Source: JBNJDW01 sp051745265 (GTDB taxonomy: Bacteria; Pseudomonadota; Alphaproteobacteria; Micavibrionales; CSBR16-224). From it: a stretch of DNA of 6,599 nucleotides. Location: NCBI GenBank assembly GCA_051745265.1, contig JBNJDW010000104.1:1-6599 (forward strand). The letters are read 5' to 3'. Within the stretch, counting starts at the first letter, position 1; each line of letters begins with the position of its first letter. Both the position numbers and the translations under genes were made by a program. Of the stretch, positions 1-5,379 are shown in pieces. The notes beneath the pieces were generated by a model. The model searched no databases. It was not told where the DNA came from and saw only the letters and a list, made by a program, of their open reading frames with translations.

Positions 1-692
1 ACTGTTTTAATAATCGACTGGTCCTGATTCGCTTTGGCCAGTTTCTTGCGGATCCGGGCGATCTGGATATCAATGGCCCGGTCATAAACATCAAATTTAC
101 CTTCACGGGTGATATCAAACAGATGTTCGCGGGTCAGGACCCGATTCGGTGACAGGGCCAGGGCCTCCAGCAGTTTGAACTCACCGGTGGTGAAATCCAG
201 TGATTTTTTCTGGCTGTCAAAAACCTGATACTGGGTGGTATCCAGATAAAAACGGCCAAAATCGATGATTTCTTTGGCAGGCGCGGCTGATTCTCTGATA
301 TTTTCCGCGTCATCGCTCTTGGCGCTGCGGCGAATCACCGCCTTGATTCGGGCCGATAATTCGCGCATTTCAAAGGGCTTGGTCATATAATCATCGGCGC
401 CCATCTCCAGACCAACGATCTTTTCAGTGGTATCGCTTTTACCGCTCAGGATAATGATCGGCGCATTTGTTTTAGTCAGTTCGGGCAGCAGGCTGAATCC
501 CTCAACATCAGGCAGCATCAGGTCCAGCAGCACAACATCGATCTTGTCATTCTGCTCGACCGCGGCCTTGGCCTCTGCACCACTTGTGGCCCCGATAACC
601 TTATAACCGCTGTCAGACAGATATTCGCTGACCACGACCTGCAGACCCTCATCATCATCAATAAACAAAATTATATTTTTTTGCTGCGCCAC
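1..692 (-). CDS. OmpR/PhoB-family response regulator, 3' end cut by window
   Basis: DNA-binding transcription regulator of a two-component system, acting in the cytoplasm after phosphorylation by a histidine kinase. The 230 visible residues have a receiver domain (about 5-120) with the acidic pocket D12-D14, phospho-acceptor D57 in VVLLDLMLPD, switch residue S83 and the K105-P106 pair. A winged-helix trans_reg_C domain follows from about 143, with TTGEFKLLEAL at 168-178 and DRAIDIQIARIRKKL at 204-218. The last dozen or so residues (usual ending IKTVxGxGY) lie beyond position 1. The GTG start at 692 is chosen because an in-frame TAA sits immediately upstream and a GGAG Shine-Dalgarno lies about 10 nt before it; an ATG just upstream is out of frame. 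The gene is divergent from the ECF sigma factor. Family assignment is secure; the exact orthologue (OmpR, PhoB or other) and its kinase are not known from this window. Confidence 0.93.
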   Translation of the reverse strand, partial: MAQQKNIILFIDDDEGLQVVVSEYLSDSGYKVIGATSGAEAKAAVEQNDKIDVVLLDLMLPDVEGFSLLPELTKTNAPIIILSGKSDTTEKIVGLEMGADDYMTKPFEMRELSARIKAVIRRSAKSDDAENIRESAAPAKEIIDFGRFYLDTTQYQVFDSQKKSLDFTTGEFKLLEALALSPNRVLTREHLFDITREGKFDVYDRAIDIQIARIRKKLAKANQDQSIIKT

Positions 693-772
693 TTATATAC
701 ATCTCCAAATTTAAAATGTTTTCCCGGTTAATCCGGTGCGCTCTTGTTCTCATTAACACATTTATGCCGGGA

Positions 773-792
773 TTGTTACAGAAATGAAACAA
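773..792. promoter_or_regulatory. Operator-like dyad / direct repeat between regulator and sigma factor genes
   Basis: The 191-bp gap between the divergent response-regulator and sigma-factor genes contains an interrupted dyad of form TTGTTnCA-N4-TGnAACAA. Read on the minus strand, the same bases also form two 7-mers, TTGTTTC and CTGTAAC, separated by 4 nt. This is the 11-nt period used by OmpR/PhoB-family regulators (the classical Pho box is CTGTCAT-N4-CTGTCAT). The structure is seen directly; binding by the adjacent regulator is inference, and the match to the Pho box consensus is only partial. No convincing sigma-70 or EcfG-type promoter stands out elsewhere in 693-883. The best plus-strand candidate is TTGATA at 805-810 with a poor -10 near 829. 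Confidence 0.35.
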
Positions 793-870
793 TAATTTTC
801 AGGATTGATACATTACGGACAAAACAGGGATACAGATCGGGCGCATATTGGACTCATGGTTAACGAGCAA

Positions 871-875
871 AAGGA
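871..875 (+). promoter_or_regulatory. Shine-Dalgarno setting the sigma factor start
   Basis: AAGGA lies 8 nt before the ATG at 884. No such element precedes the longer in-frame TTG at 848, so the ATG at 884 is the better start. Confidence 0.7.
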
Positions 876-883
876 TTACCAAC

Positions 884-1423
884 ATGTTTAAGTCATCAGA
901 ACTCACCAATGAGCTATCAGGTCTTAAGAAATTTGCCTACAAACTGACCCGGAATGAATCAGATGCGGAGGATCTGTTGCATAACACATGTGTGCGCGCC
1001 CTTGAGAAAAAACACCTCTTCAAGGAAGATTCCGACCTGTTCAAATGGTCATCGCGGATCATGTATAATCTTTTTGTATCGGAATACCGCAGAAAGACAA
1101 AATTTGAAACCCAATATGACCCTGAAACCTATCTGGAAAAACAGTCCGTAGATGCGGCGCAGGATACAAGAATGGAAATTCTGCAGCTTGAACAGGCTAT
1201 GGATGCGCTGTCAGAAGAACACCGCGAAATTCTGGTTCTGGTTTGTGTTCAGGGCATGGAATATGCCGAAGTTGCCAAATGTCTGAGCATCCCGGTTGGC
1301 ACCGTTCGGTCACGTTTATCCCGGGCCCGGACCAATCTGCAAATGGCCCTGCAAACAAACGGCAACCTGACGCATTCCTATACCCCGGCCCATCACCACA
1401 TTCCCGTAGCCCGGGCCGCCTGA
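884..1423 (+). CDS. ECF-type RNA polymerase sigma factor, EcfG-like
   Basis: Extracytoplasmic-function sigma factor that directs core RNA polymerase to stress promoters. The 179-residue product has region 2 at about 9-72 (LKKFAYKLTRNESDAEDLLH, then a W-S-S-R-I-M-Y-N-L-F stretch and S-E-Y-R-R). Region 4 is at about 98-152, with the helix-turn-helix YAEVAKCLSIPVGTVRSRL followed by SRARTNL. There is no region 3, as expected for ECF factors. The sequence resembles the alphaproteobacterial EcfG (ECF15) general stress factors, but the subgroup is inferred by eye. ATG 884 is preferred over TTG 848 because of the AAGGA 8 nt upstream. The C-terminal tail after region 4 (about 157-179) is low in conservation and contains HHH. 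No nepR or phyR gene is adjacent, so this may be a paralogue away from the core general stress locus. It converges with the histidine kinase gene and ends at a strong terminator. Confidence 0.92.
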   Translation: MFKSSELTNELSGLKKFAYKLTRNESDAEDLLHNTCVRALEKKHLFKEDSDLFKWSSRIMYNLFVSEYRRKTKFETQYDPETYLEKQSVDAAQDTRMEILQLEQAMDALSEEHREILVLVCVQGMEYAEVAKCLSIPVGTVRSRLSRARTNLQMALQTNGNLTHSYTPAHHHIPVARAA

Positions 1424-1450
1424 GATCTCTGAAAGAAACCTGCCCGATTG

Positions 1451-1490
1451 AAAAGAGGGATAAGCCATATAGCTTATCCCTCTTTTTTTA
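1451..1490. terminator. Rho-independent terminator shared by convergent genes
   Basis: A perfect 15-bp stem pairs 1451-1465 with 1472-1486 around a 6-nt loop (CATATA). On the plus strand the T-run continues to 1489, terminating the sigma factor transcript. On the minus strand the 3' arm ends in four Ts, so it may also stop the kinase transcript, whose stop codon lies at 1508. Confidence 0.92.
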
Positions 1491-1507
1491 TCTTTACTGT
1501 TTTAAAA

Positions 1508-3760
1508 TTAATCCTCGCGATCCAGGGCGGTCATAATCTCCTGCCGTAAATCATTTTCATCAATCGGTTTGGGCACATAGGCATCCATACCGGCGCGCAG
1601 ACATTTTTCCCGGTCACTGACCAGCGCATGGGCGGTCATGCCGATAATCGGCGTTGGTTCCAGCGCGTTATCCTCTTCATATTGACGAATTTCCTGTGTC
1701 GCCGTGAAACCATCCATTTCCGGCATCTGGATGTCCATCAGAATGGCGTCATAATGATGATCTTTCCATTTTTCCAGAGCTTCAACACCGTTACCGGCGA
1801 CATCAAAATCAATCTCCATCTGTTCCAGAAGATAGCTGAGGATAACAACATTGCCTTCATAATCCTCGACAATCAGAATTTTTGGGTCGTCGCTGATTTT
1901 TGATTTGATTTTATCTTCGACCTTGCCTTGCAGGCCGACTTCAACCTGTCCCATCAATGAATTTTTGTTATCCGGCATGGGAATAATCACGCTAAAGGTC
2001 GATCCTTTGCCCATTTTGCTTTTGACCTTGATTTCACCGCCCATAATATCAATCAGCTTTTTGGAAATTGACAGCCCCAGCCCGGTACCGCCAAAGGCCC
2101 GCGAGACCGAAGCATCAGACTGCTTAAACCGTTCAAAAATCATCTCCAGCTTCTCTTTGGGGATACCAATGCCGGTATCAATGACATCGATCTGCAGATA
2201 TTCGGCGCGGCCTTTTTTCTTCACTTTGGCTTTCACCGTGACGCTGCCCTCATTGGTAAATTTGATCGCATTGCCGATCAGATTAATCAGCACCTGACGC
2301 AGGCGCACGGCATCGCCGTAAAACTGCAAATCAGCAACATCGTCATATTCAAAAGAAAATCTGATATCCTTTTCATTGGCCCGGACCGAGGTAATGCTGA
2401 CAATTTTCTTAAAGAAGGTGCCGAGGTTAAAGCTCGATTCTTCCAATTCAATCTGACCGCTTTCGATTTTGGAAAAATCAAGAATATCATTGATCAGGTC
2501 TTTCAGGCTGGAAATACTGGTTTTCAGTGTCGTGATCAAACGCTGCTGTTTTTCAGTGAACTGGTCAATATTCTTTTCAAAAATCTCGGCAATGCCGTTG
2601 ATGGCGGTCAGCGGTGTGCGGATCTCATGGCTCATATGGGCCAGAAATTCACTTTTGGCTTCATTGGCCTGTTCAGCAACCCGTTTTTCACGTTTCAGAA
2701 ATTCCTGATATTCCTTTAAATAGGTAATATCAGAATGGGCGCCGACCATCCGCACGGCCTGGCCGCTGGAATCGAAAATGGCCTTGGCCCGCGACTGAAT
2801 CCAGACCCATTTACCGGTGCTATGTTGTAAACGAAAGGTAATTGAATATTCGGACAGATTGCCATCCAGATAATGGGCGATATATTCCCAGACCCGTTCC
2901 TGATCATCAGGGTGGACCAGGTCTTTAAAATCTTCGATCGTGCCTTCCGTATCACCGCGGTCATAGCCGAGCATCTGAAAAAACTGGCCGGAATAAAACA
3001 CCTGATCACTTTCAAGATCCCAGTCATAAACCCCGTCATTCATGCCTTCAATCGCCAGTTTGAAACGCTCTTCTTTATCCCTCAGCTCTGATTCGGCCAA
3101 AAGACGCCGCGACTGGGCCGTCATCAAAAACAGGTTAAAGATAATCAGCAATACCGCGGCGGCCACACAGCCAATGACCAGAATCAGGAAATACACATCT
3201 TTTTGATGGGCCAGCTGCGCAAAGCGGTATTTCAGCATCTGGCTTTCTTCCTGCAGGATGCTGCTGTGAATCGACATGATTTTGTTTTTTAGAAAATCAA
3301 TATTTTCTGTCGTCCGCAGAATATCGCGGGTGGCAATCTGCTGTTCTGCGGTGGCCTGGTCAATCTGAAGATCAAGTCGATCGAGCAATAATGTATAATT
3401 TTGCCGTAAATCCTTGACCCGGGCGCCTTGCGATTCATTTTTTTCGGTCAGCAGGGCCAGCTCGGTAATAATCGTGCCAATAGAATCTGTCCGCGTATTA
3501 TATTCCTTTAGATGTTTGCCTTCTTCCAGAATAAGGTATGACAGATAATTGGAAATCATCGCCTCAAGATTTGTAGAAAGCTCCTCGGTTTTGGCGATGA
3601 TCTGATTGTTTTCCTGAATGCGGGCGCCGACCTGATTGAATTTCTGGTTACTGTGGACCAGAAAATAAATCAATGCCGCAACACAAAGCAAAAGTGCGAT
3701 ACAAAATAACAGAAAATTACGGCGAGAGCTGTCCCGCAAGGAACGAATCGGTATAAACAT
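1508..3760 (-). CDS. Hybrid sensor histidine kinase (CHASE3-PAS-HisKA-HATPase-REC)
   Basis: Inner-membrane hybrid sensor kinase of 750 residues. Order of parts: transmembrane helix at about 15-35; helical periplasmic sensor at about 40-185 resembling CHASE3 (NYLSYLILEEGKHLKEYN at 71-88, then a coiled-coil-like helix); second transmembrane helix at about 189-213; PAS fold at about 230-350 (NDGVYDWDLESDQVFYSG, then a PAC-like W-V-W-I-Q-S-R-A); HisKA with phospho-accepting H378 in HMSHEIRTPL; HATPase with N-box N497, G1 D528-T-G-I-G-I, F-box F542-E-R-F and G2 G557-G-T-G-L-G-L; C-terminal receiver at about 627-745 with E632/D633, acceptor D676, T709 and K731. All catalytic residues are intact. 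ATG 3760 is the only plausible start because an in-frame TAA lies 3 nt upstream, yet no clear Shine-Dalgarno is visible. The ligand is unknown. The receiver implies either phosphorelay through an unseen histidine phosphotransfer protein or self-regulation; pairing with the regulator at 1-692 is only suggested by proximity. Confidence 0.95.
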   Translation of the reverse strand: MFIPIRSLRDSSRRNFLLFCIALLLCVAALIYFLVHSNQKFNQVGARIQENNQIIAKTEELSTNLEAMISNYLSYLILEEGKHLKEYNTRTDSIGTIITELALLTEKNESQGARVKDLRQNYTLLLDRLDLQIDQATAEQQIATRDILRTTENIDFLKNKIMSIHSSILQEESQMLKYRFAQLAHQKDVYFLILVIGCVAAAVLLIIFNLFLMTAQSRRLLAESELRDKEERFKLAIEGMNDGVYDWDLESDQVFYSGQFFQMLGYDRGDTEGTIEDFKDLVHPDDQERVWEYIAHYLDGNLSEYSITFRLQHSTGKWVWIQSRAKAIFDSSGQAVRMVGAHSDITYLKEYQEFLKREKRVAEQANEAKSEFLAHMSHEIRTPLTAINGIAEIFEKNIDQFTEKQQRLITTLKTSISSLKDLINDILDFSKIESGQIELEESSFNLGTFFKKIVSITSVRANEKDIRFSFEYDDVADLQFYGDAVRLRQVLINLIGNAIKFTNEGSVTVKAKVKKKGRAEYLQIDVIDTGIGIPKEKLEMIFERFKQSDASVSRAFGGTGLGLSISKKLIDIMGGEIKVKSKMGKGSTFSVIIPMPDNKNSLMGQVEVGLQGKVEDKIKSKISDDPKILIVEDYEGNVVILSYLLEQMEIDFDVAGNGVEALEKWKDHHYDAILMDIQMPEMDGFTATQEIRQYEEDNALEPTPIIGMTAHALVSDREKCLRAGMDAYVPKPIDENDLRQEIMTALDRED

Positions 3761-3801
3761 AACTTATTGAAATAATAGAGTTCCGGCGCTGTTACAAGAA
3801 A

Positions 3802-3830
3802 AAAGAGCACCGGAAACGGTGCTCTTTCTT
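3802..3830. terminator. Rho-independent terminator after the DUF1328 gene
   Basis: A perfect 11-bp stem pairs 3802-3812 with 3817-3827 around a GAAA loop (TTTC on the minus strand). Read on the minus strand it follows the DUF1328 stop codon by about 20 nt and is followed by a T-rich run, giving a standard intrinsic terminator. It separates the DUF1328 transcript from the downstream kinase gene. The A/T-rich flanks make it potentially bidirectional. Confidence 0.9.
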
Positions 3831-3848
3831 TGTTGATCATTGTATTCT

Positions 3849-4025
3849 TTATACGGGTGGTGAACGACCCCGCAGAGCGTGAACCAGCGCTGCAATAATA
3901 AACAGCACAAGAAAGACAAAGAACAATAATTGTGCAATTTCAACAGATGCAGACGCAACACCGCCAAATCCCAGTATGCCGGCAATCAGCGCGACAACAA
4001 GGAAGAAAATAGCAAGGTTTAACAT
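3849..4025 (-). CDS. DUF1328 (UPF0391/YtjA) small membrane protein
   Basis: A 58-residue hydrophobic protein of the DUF1328 family, whose members are small inner-membrane proteins of unknown biochemical role. Two membrane segments are visible, at about 4-20 (AIFFLVVALIAGILGF) and 33-50 (LLFFVFLVLFIIAALVHA), joined by a short GGVASA-type loop typical of the family. A basic tail LRGRSPP follows. The start is set by a strong AAGGAGGT ribosome site (plus-strand 4030-4037) 4 nt before the ATG. Upstream lies an EcfG-like promoter, and downstream a hairpin terminator, so this looks like a single-gene transcript. In E. coli the relative ytjA is next to the stress gene osmY, which fits a stress role, but function is not established. 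Confidence 0.9.
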   Translation of the reverse strand: MLNLAIFFLVVALIAGILGFGGVASASVEIAQLLFFVFLVLFIIAALVHALRGRSPPV

Positions 4026-4057
4026 TTTGACCTCCTTCAGCCATTTAATACTTTACA

Positions 4058-4082
4058 AACAGGCTGCAAGTTGTTTAGTTCC
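4058..4082 (-). promoter_or_regulatory. EcfG-type promoter for the DUF1328 gene
   Basis: On the minus strand a GGAAC element (4082-4078) is followed, after exactly 16 nt, by TGTT (4061-4058). The EcfG general-stress consensus is GGAAC-N16-17-CGTT, so the -35 is perfect and the -10 matches three of four bases. The spacing to the DUF1328 ATG leaves a leader of about 25 nt carrying the strong ribosome site. The match is seen in sequence; use by an EcfG-type sigma factor is inference. Confidence 0.65.
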
Positions 4083-4104
4083 CGGCGTTCCGTTTTTATC
4101 AAGC

Positions 4105-4129
4105 GGAACCTGTCGGACATTCTGACGTA
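4105..4129 (+). promoter_or_regulatory. EcfG-type promoter for the anti-sigma-like gene
   Basis: GGAAC (4105-4109) is followed after 16 nt by CGTA (4126-4129), again a perfect -35 and three of four -10 bases of the EcfG consensus. It lies 27 nt before the GTG start at 4157, a suitable distance. Together with the minus-strand site it forms a back-to-back promoter pair. A further minus-strand GGAAC at 4091-4087 makes an inverted repeat GTTCCG-N11-CGGAAC (4087-4109), but it has no good -10. Confidence 0.65.
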
Positions 4130-4156
4130 TGTCATAATGAAAGGATAAAATTCAAG

Positions 4157-4348
4157 GTGACTTTGACCGATACAAACATTTCTGATCTGGAAATTCAGGC
4201 GCTTGTGGACAATGAATTGGAGTGGGAGCAGGCGAAACATGTTCTCAACTGTATTGATGAACACCCCTGGGCCAGACGGCGTTATGATGAACTGGTCCGG
4301 CAAAAAAATCTGCTGCGCGACTGGTGGAACAGCCGATCTGATTCCTGA
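4157..4348 (+). CDS. Small soluble anti-sigma-like protein
   Basis: A 63-residue acidic/amphipathic protein with no membrane segment or signal peptide. The core, ISDLEIQALVDNELEWEQA followed by a helix with H-P-W-A-R-R-R-Y-D-E-L and then Q-K-N-L-L-R-D-W-W, resembles the N-terminal sigma-binding domain of ECF anti-sigma factors. Those typically show a D-L-x-A-Y-V-D-G-x-L motif followed by a-x-V-x-x-x-L-x-x-x-P-x-A-x-x-R. It lacks the H-x3-C-x2-C zinc motif and lacks the usual transmembrane helix and periplasmic domain. The start is GTG 4157, with AAGGA at 4141-4145 giving a long spacing of 11 nt; TTG 4163 is an alternative. The upstream EcfG-like promoter suggests sigma-dependent expression and a possible feedback role on an ECF factor such as the one at 884-1423. 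The reading frame is likely real; the anti-sigma assignment is tentative and based on motif resemblance only. Confidence 0.6.
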   Translation: MTLTDTNISDLEIQALVDNELEWEQAKHVLNCIDEHPWARRRYDELVRQKNLLRDWWNSRSDS

Positions 4349-4421
4349 ACGCCTATTGATTTCTCAGCCTAAACCATTATCTAATTAGGATAAGAGTGGA
4401 ACCGTGCTGTGAGAGCGCCTG

Positions 4422-5072
4422 ATGAGAGATCCTTTTCAACTGGAATTTGATGATCTGCCCGTGGAAATACCGGTATTTCCGCTTGCTGATGTGTTGCTTC
4501 TGCCGCGCGGGCAGCTGCCTTTGAATATCTTTGAACCCAAATTTCTGGCCATGGTCGATGATGCTTTTGCCAATCAGCGTCTGATCGGCATGATTCAACG
4601 GCTTCAGCGTGATGGTGACAGCCCCGGGGCCTTATACGGCACCGGCTGTGTTGGCCGTATTTCCTATTTTGAAGAAACCCAGGAGGGGCGTTATCTGTTG
4701 AATCTGACCGGCTTGTGCCGGTTTGATATTAATAAGGAAGTCTCGCGTCCTGTGCCTTACCGGACCGTCTGCCCGGACTGGCACCCCTATCAGCATGACC
4801 TGCAGCCGCAGGACTGCCAGCTTGATATGAAGAATTTTCTCAAAACGCTTGAACAGTATTTTAAAAAAATGGACATGACCTGTGAAAAATGGGATCAATT
4901 ACAGGATATTGATCAGGAAAAACTGGTCGCAACGCTGGCCATGGTCTGCCCGTTTGCCACGCAGGAAAAACAGGCTTTGCTGGAGGCTGAAACGCTCCAT
5001 AAACGTGCCGAGATACTGGTCACCCTGATGGAAATGGCCATTCGCGAGCGACAGACCAGCTGCAACCATTAA
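4422..5072 (+). CDS. LON substrate-binding domain protein (no ATPase or protease domain)
   Basis: Stand-alone LON N-terminal (substrate-binding) domain protein of 216 residues, cytoplasmic. The family signature is clear at about 15-50: VEIPVFPLADVLLLPRGQLP followed by L-N-I-F-E-P-K-F-L-A-M-V, then R-L-I-G-M-I-Q. The rest is the helical second half of the domain. There is no AAA+ Walker motif and no Ser-Lys protease site, so it is not a Lon protease; proteins of this type are presumed to bind substrates or partners, but their role is undefined. ATG 4422 is the first possible start after an in-frame stop at 4410; its Shine-Dalgarno is weak. It is followed after 29 nt by the Trm112-family gene in the same direction, probably as one operon, a pairing common in alphaproteobacteria. 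Confidence 0.92.
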   Translation: MRDPFQLEFDDLPVEIPVFPLADVLLLPRGQLPLNIFEPKFLAMVDDAFANQRLIGMIQRLQRDGDSPGALYGTGCVGRISYFEETQEGRYLLNLTGLCRFDINKEVSRPVPYRTVCPDWHPYQHDLQPQDCQLDMKNFLKTLEQYFKKMDMTCEKWDQLQDIDQEKLVATLAMVCPFATQEKQALLEAETLHKRAEILVTLMEMAIRERQTSCNH

Positions 5073-5101
5073 ACCGGCAATAGCGCCGCAGGATAAAAAC
5101 G

Positions 5102-5308
5102 ATGATTAAACCGGACCCCAAACTGCTTGAAATTCTGGCCTGCCCCCTGACCAAGACGCCGCTTGAATATGATTCGCGCACTAATGAGCTGATCAGCCGT
5201 CAGGCCAAGCTGGCCTTTCCCATCCGTAACGGCATTCCGATCATGCTGGTTGACGAAGCCCGCTCCATATATGATGATCTGCCGCCCGGCGCGGAAAAAG
5301 CCTCTTGA
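5102..5308 (+). CDS. Trm112 family protein
   Basis: A 68-residue protein of the Trm112/YcaR family. In eukaryotes and archaea Trm112 is an activating partner of RNA and protein methyltransferases; the bacterial small forms are of unclear role. Recognised by LLEILACPLTKTPLEYD near the N terminus and LAFPIRNGIPIMLVDEAR in the second half, the family hallmark. Only one Cys remains (A-C-P-L-T), where classical members have CPxC pairs for zinc, so this version probably does not bind zinc; loss of the second Cys is usual in alphaproteobacterial members. An AGGA 8 nt before ATG 5102 supports the start. Likely co-transcribed with the LON-domain gene. Confidence 0.93.
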   Translation: MIKPDPKLLEILACPLTKTPLEYDSRTNELISRQAKLAFPIRNGIPIMLVDEARSIYDDLPPGAEKAS

Positions 5309-5340
5309 TCAACGGCTATATAGGTTTTTTTGTGGCGCTA

Positions 5341-5349
5341 TGCTATAAT
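5341..5349 (+). promoter_or_regulatory. Extended -10 promoter for leuA
   Basis: TGCTATAAT is a perfect TATAAT -10 preceded by the TGn extended -10 motif. No good -35 is present at the right distance, which is typical for extended -10 promoters. Transcription would begin near 5356, giving a leader of about 25 nt. That leaves no room for a leucine-rich attenuator peptide. Confidence 0.65.
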
Positions 5350-5379
5350 TGACTATTGGATATAACAGGGAGTTTACCC

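Noticed and set aside
848..883. Longer sigma factor start at TTG 848, adding 12 residues
   Set aside because: TTG is a rare start, there is no ribosome site before it, and ATG 884 has AAGGA at the right distance and matches the usual short ECF N terminus.
1905..2297. Open frame of 130 codons on the plus strand opposite the kinase gene
   Set aside because: It is antisense to the conserved HATPase region of the kinase; its composition is explained by the opposite-strand codons and it shows no recognisable domain.
3761..3784. GGAAC element (minus strand 3784-3780) with AGTT after 15 nt, upstream of the kinase gene, as a third EcfG promoter
   Set aside because: The spacer is one base short and the -10 would directly abut the ATG at 3760, leaving the transcription start inside the coding region.
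4037..4303. Minus-strand open frame across the promoter region and the anti-sigma-like gene
   Set aside because: It overlaps the two EcfG-like promoters and the small plus-strand gene, shows no family features, and has no supporting ribosome site.
4368..4389. CCTAA...TTAGG hairpin between the anti-sigma-like and LON genes as a terminator
   Set aside because: The stem is only 5 bp, A/T-rich, with a long loop and no T-run.
4398..4424. GGAAC at 4398-4402 upstream of the LON-domain gene
   Set aside because: At 16-17 nt downstream there is no CGTT-like element, and the -10 would overlap the start codon.
5356..5379. Longer leuA start at TTG 5356
   Set aside because: It coincides with the expected transcription start from the extended -10 promoter and lacks a ribosome site; ATG 5380 has AGGGAG and starts at the usual LeuA N terminus.
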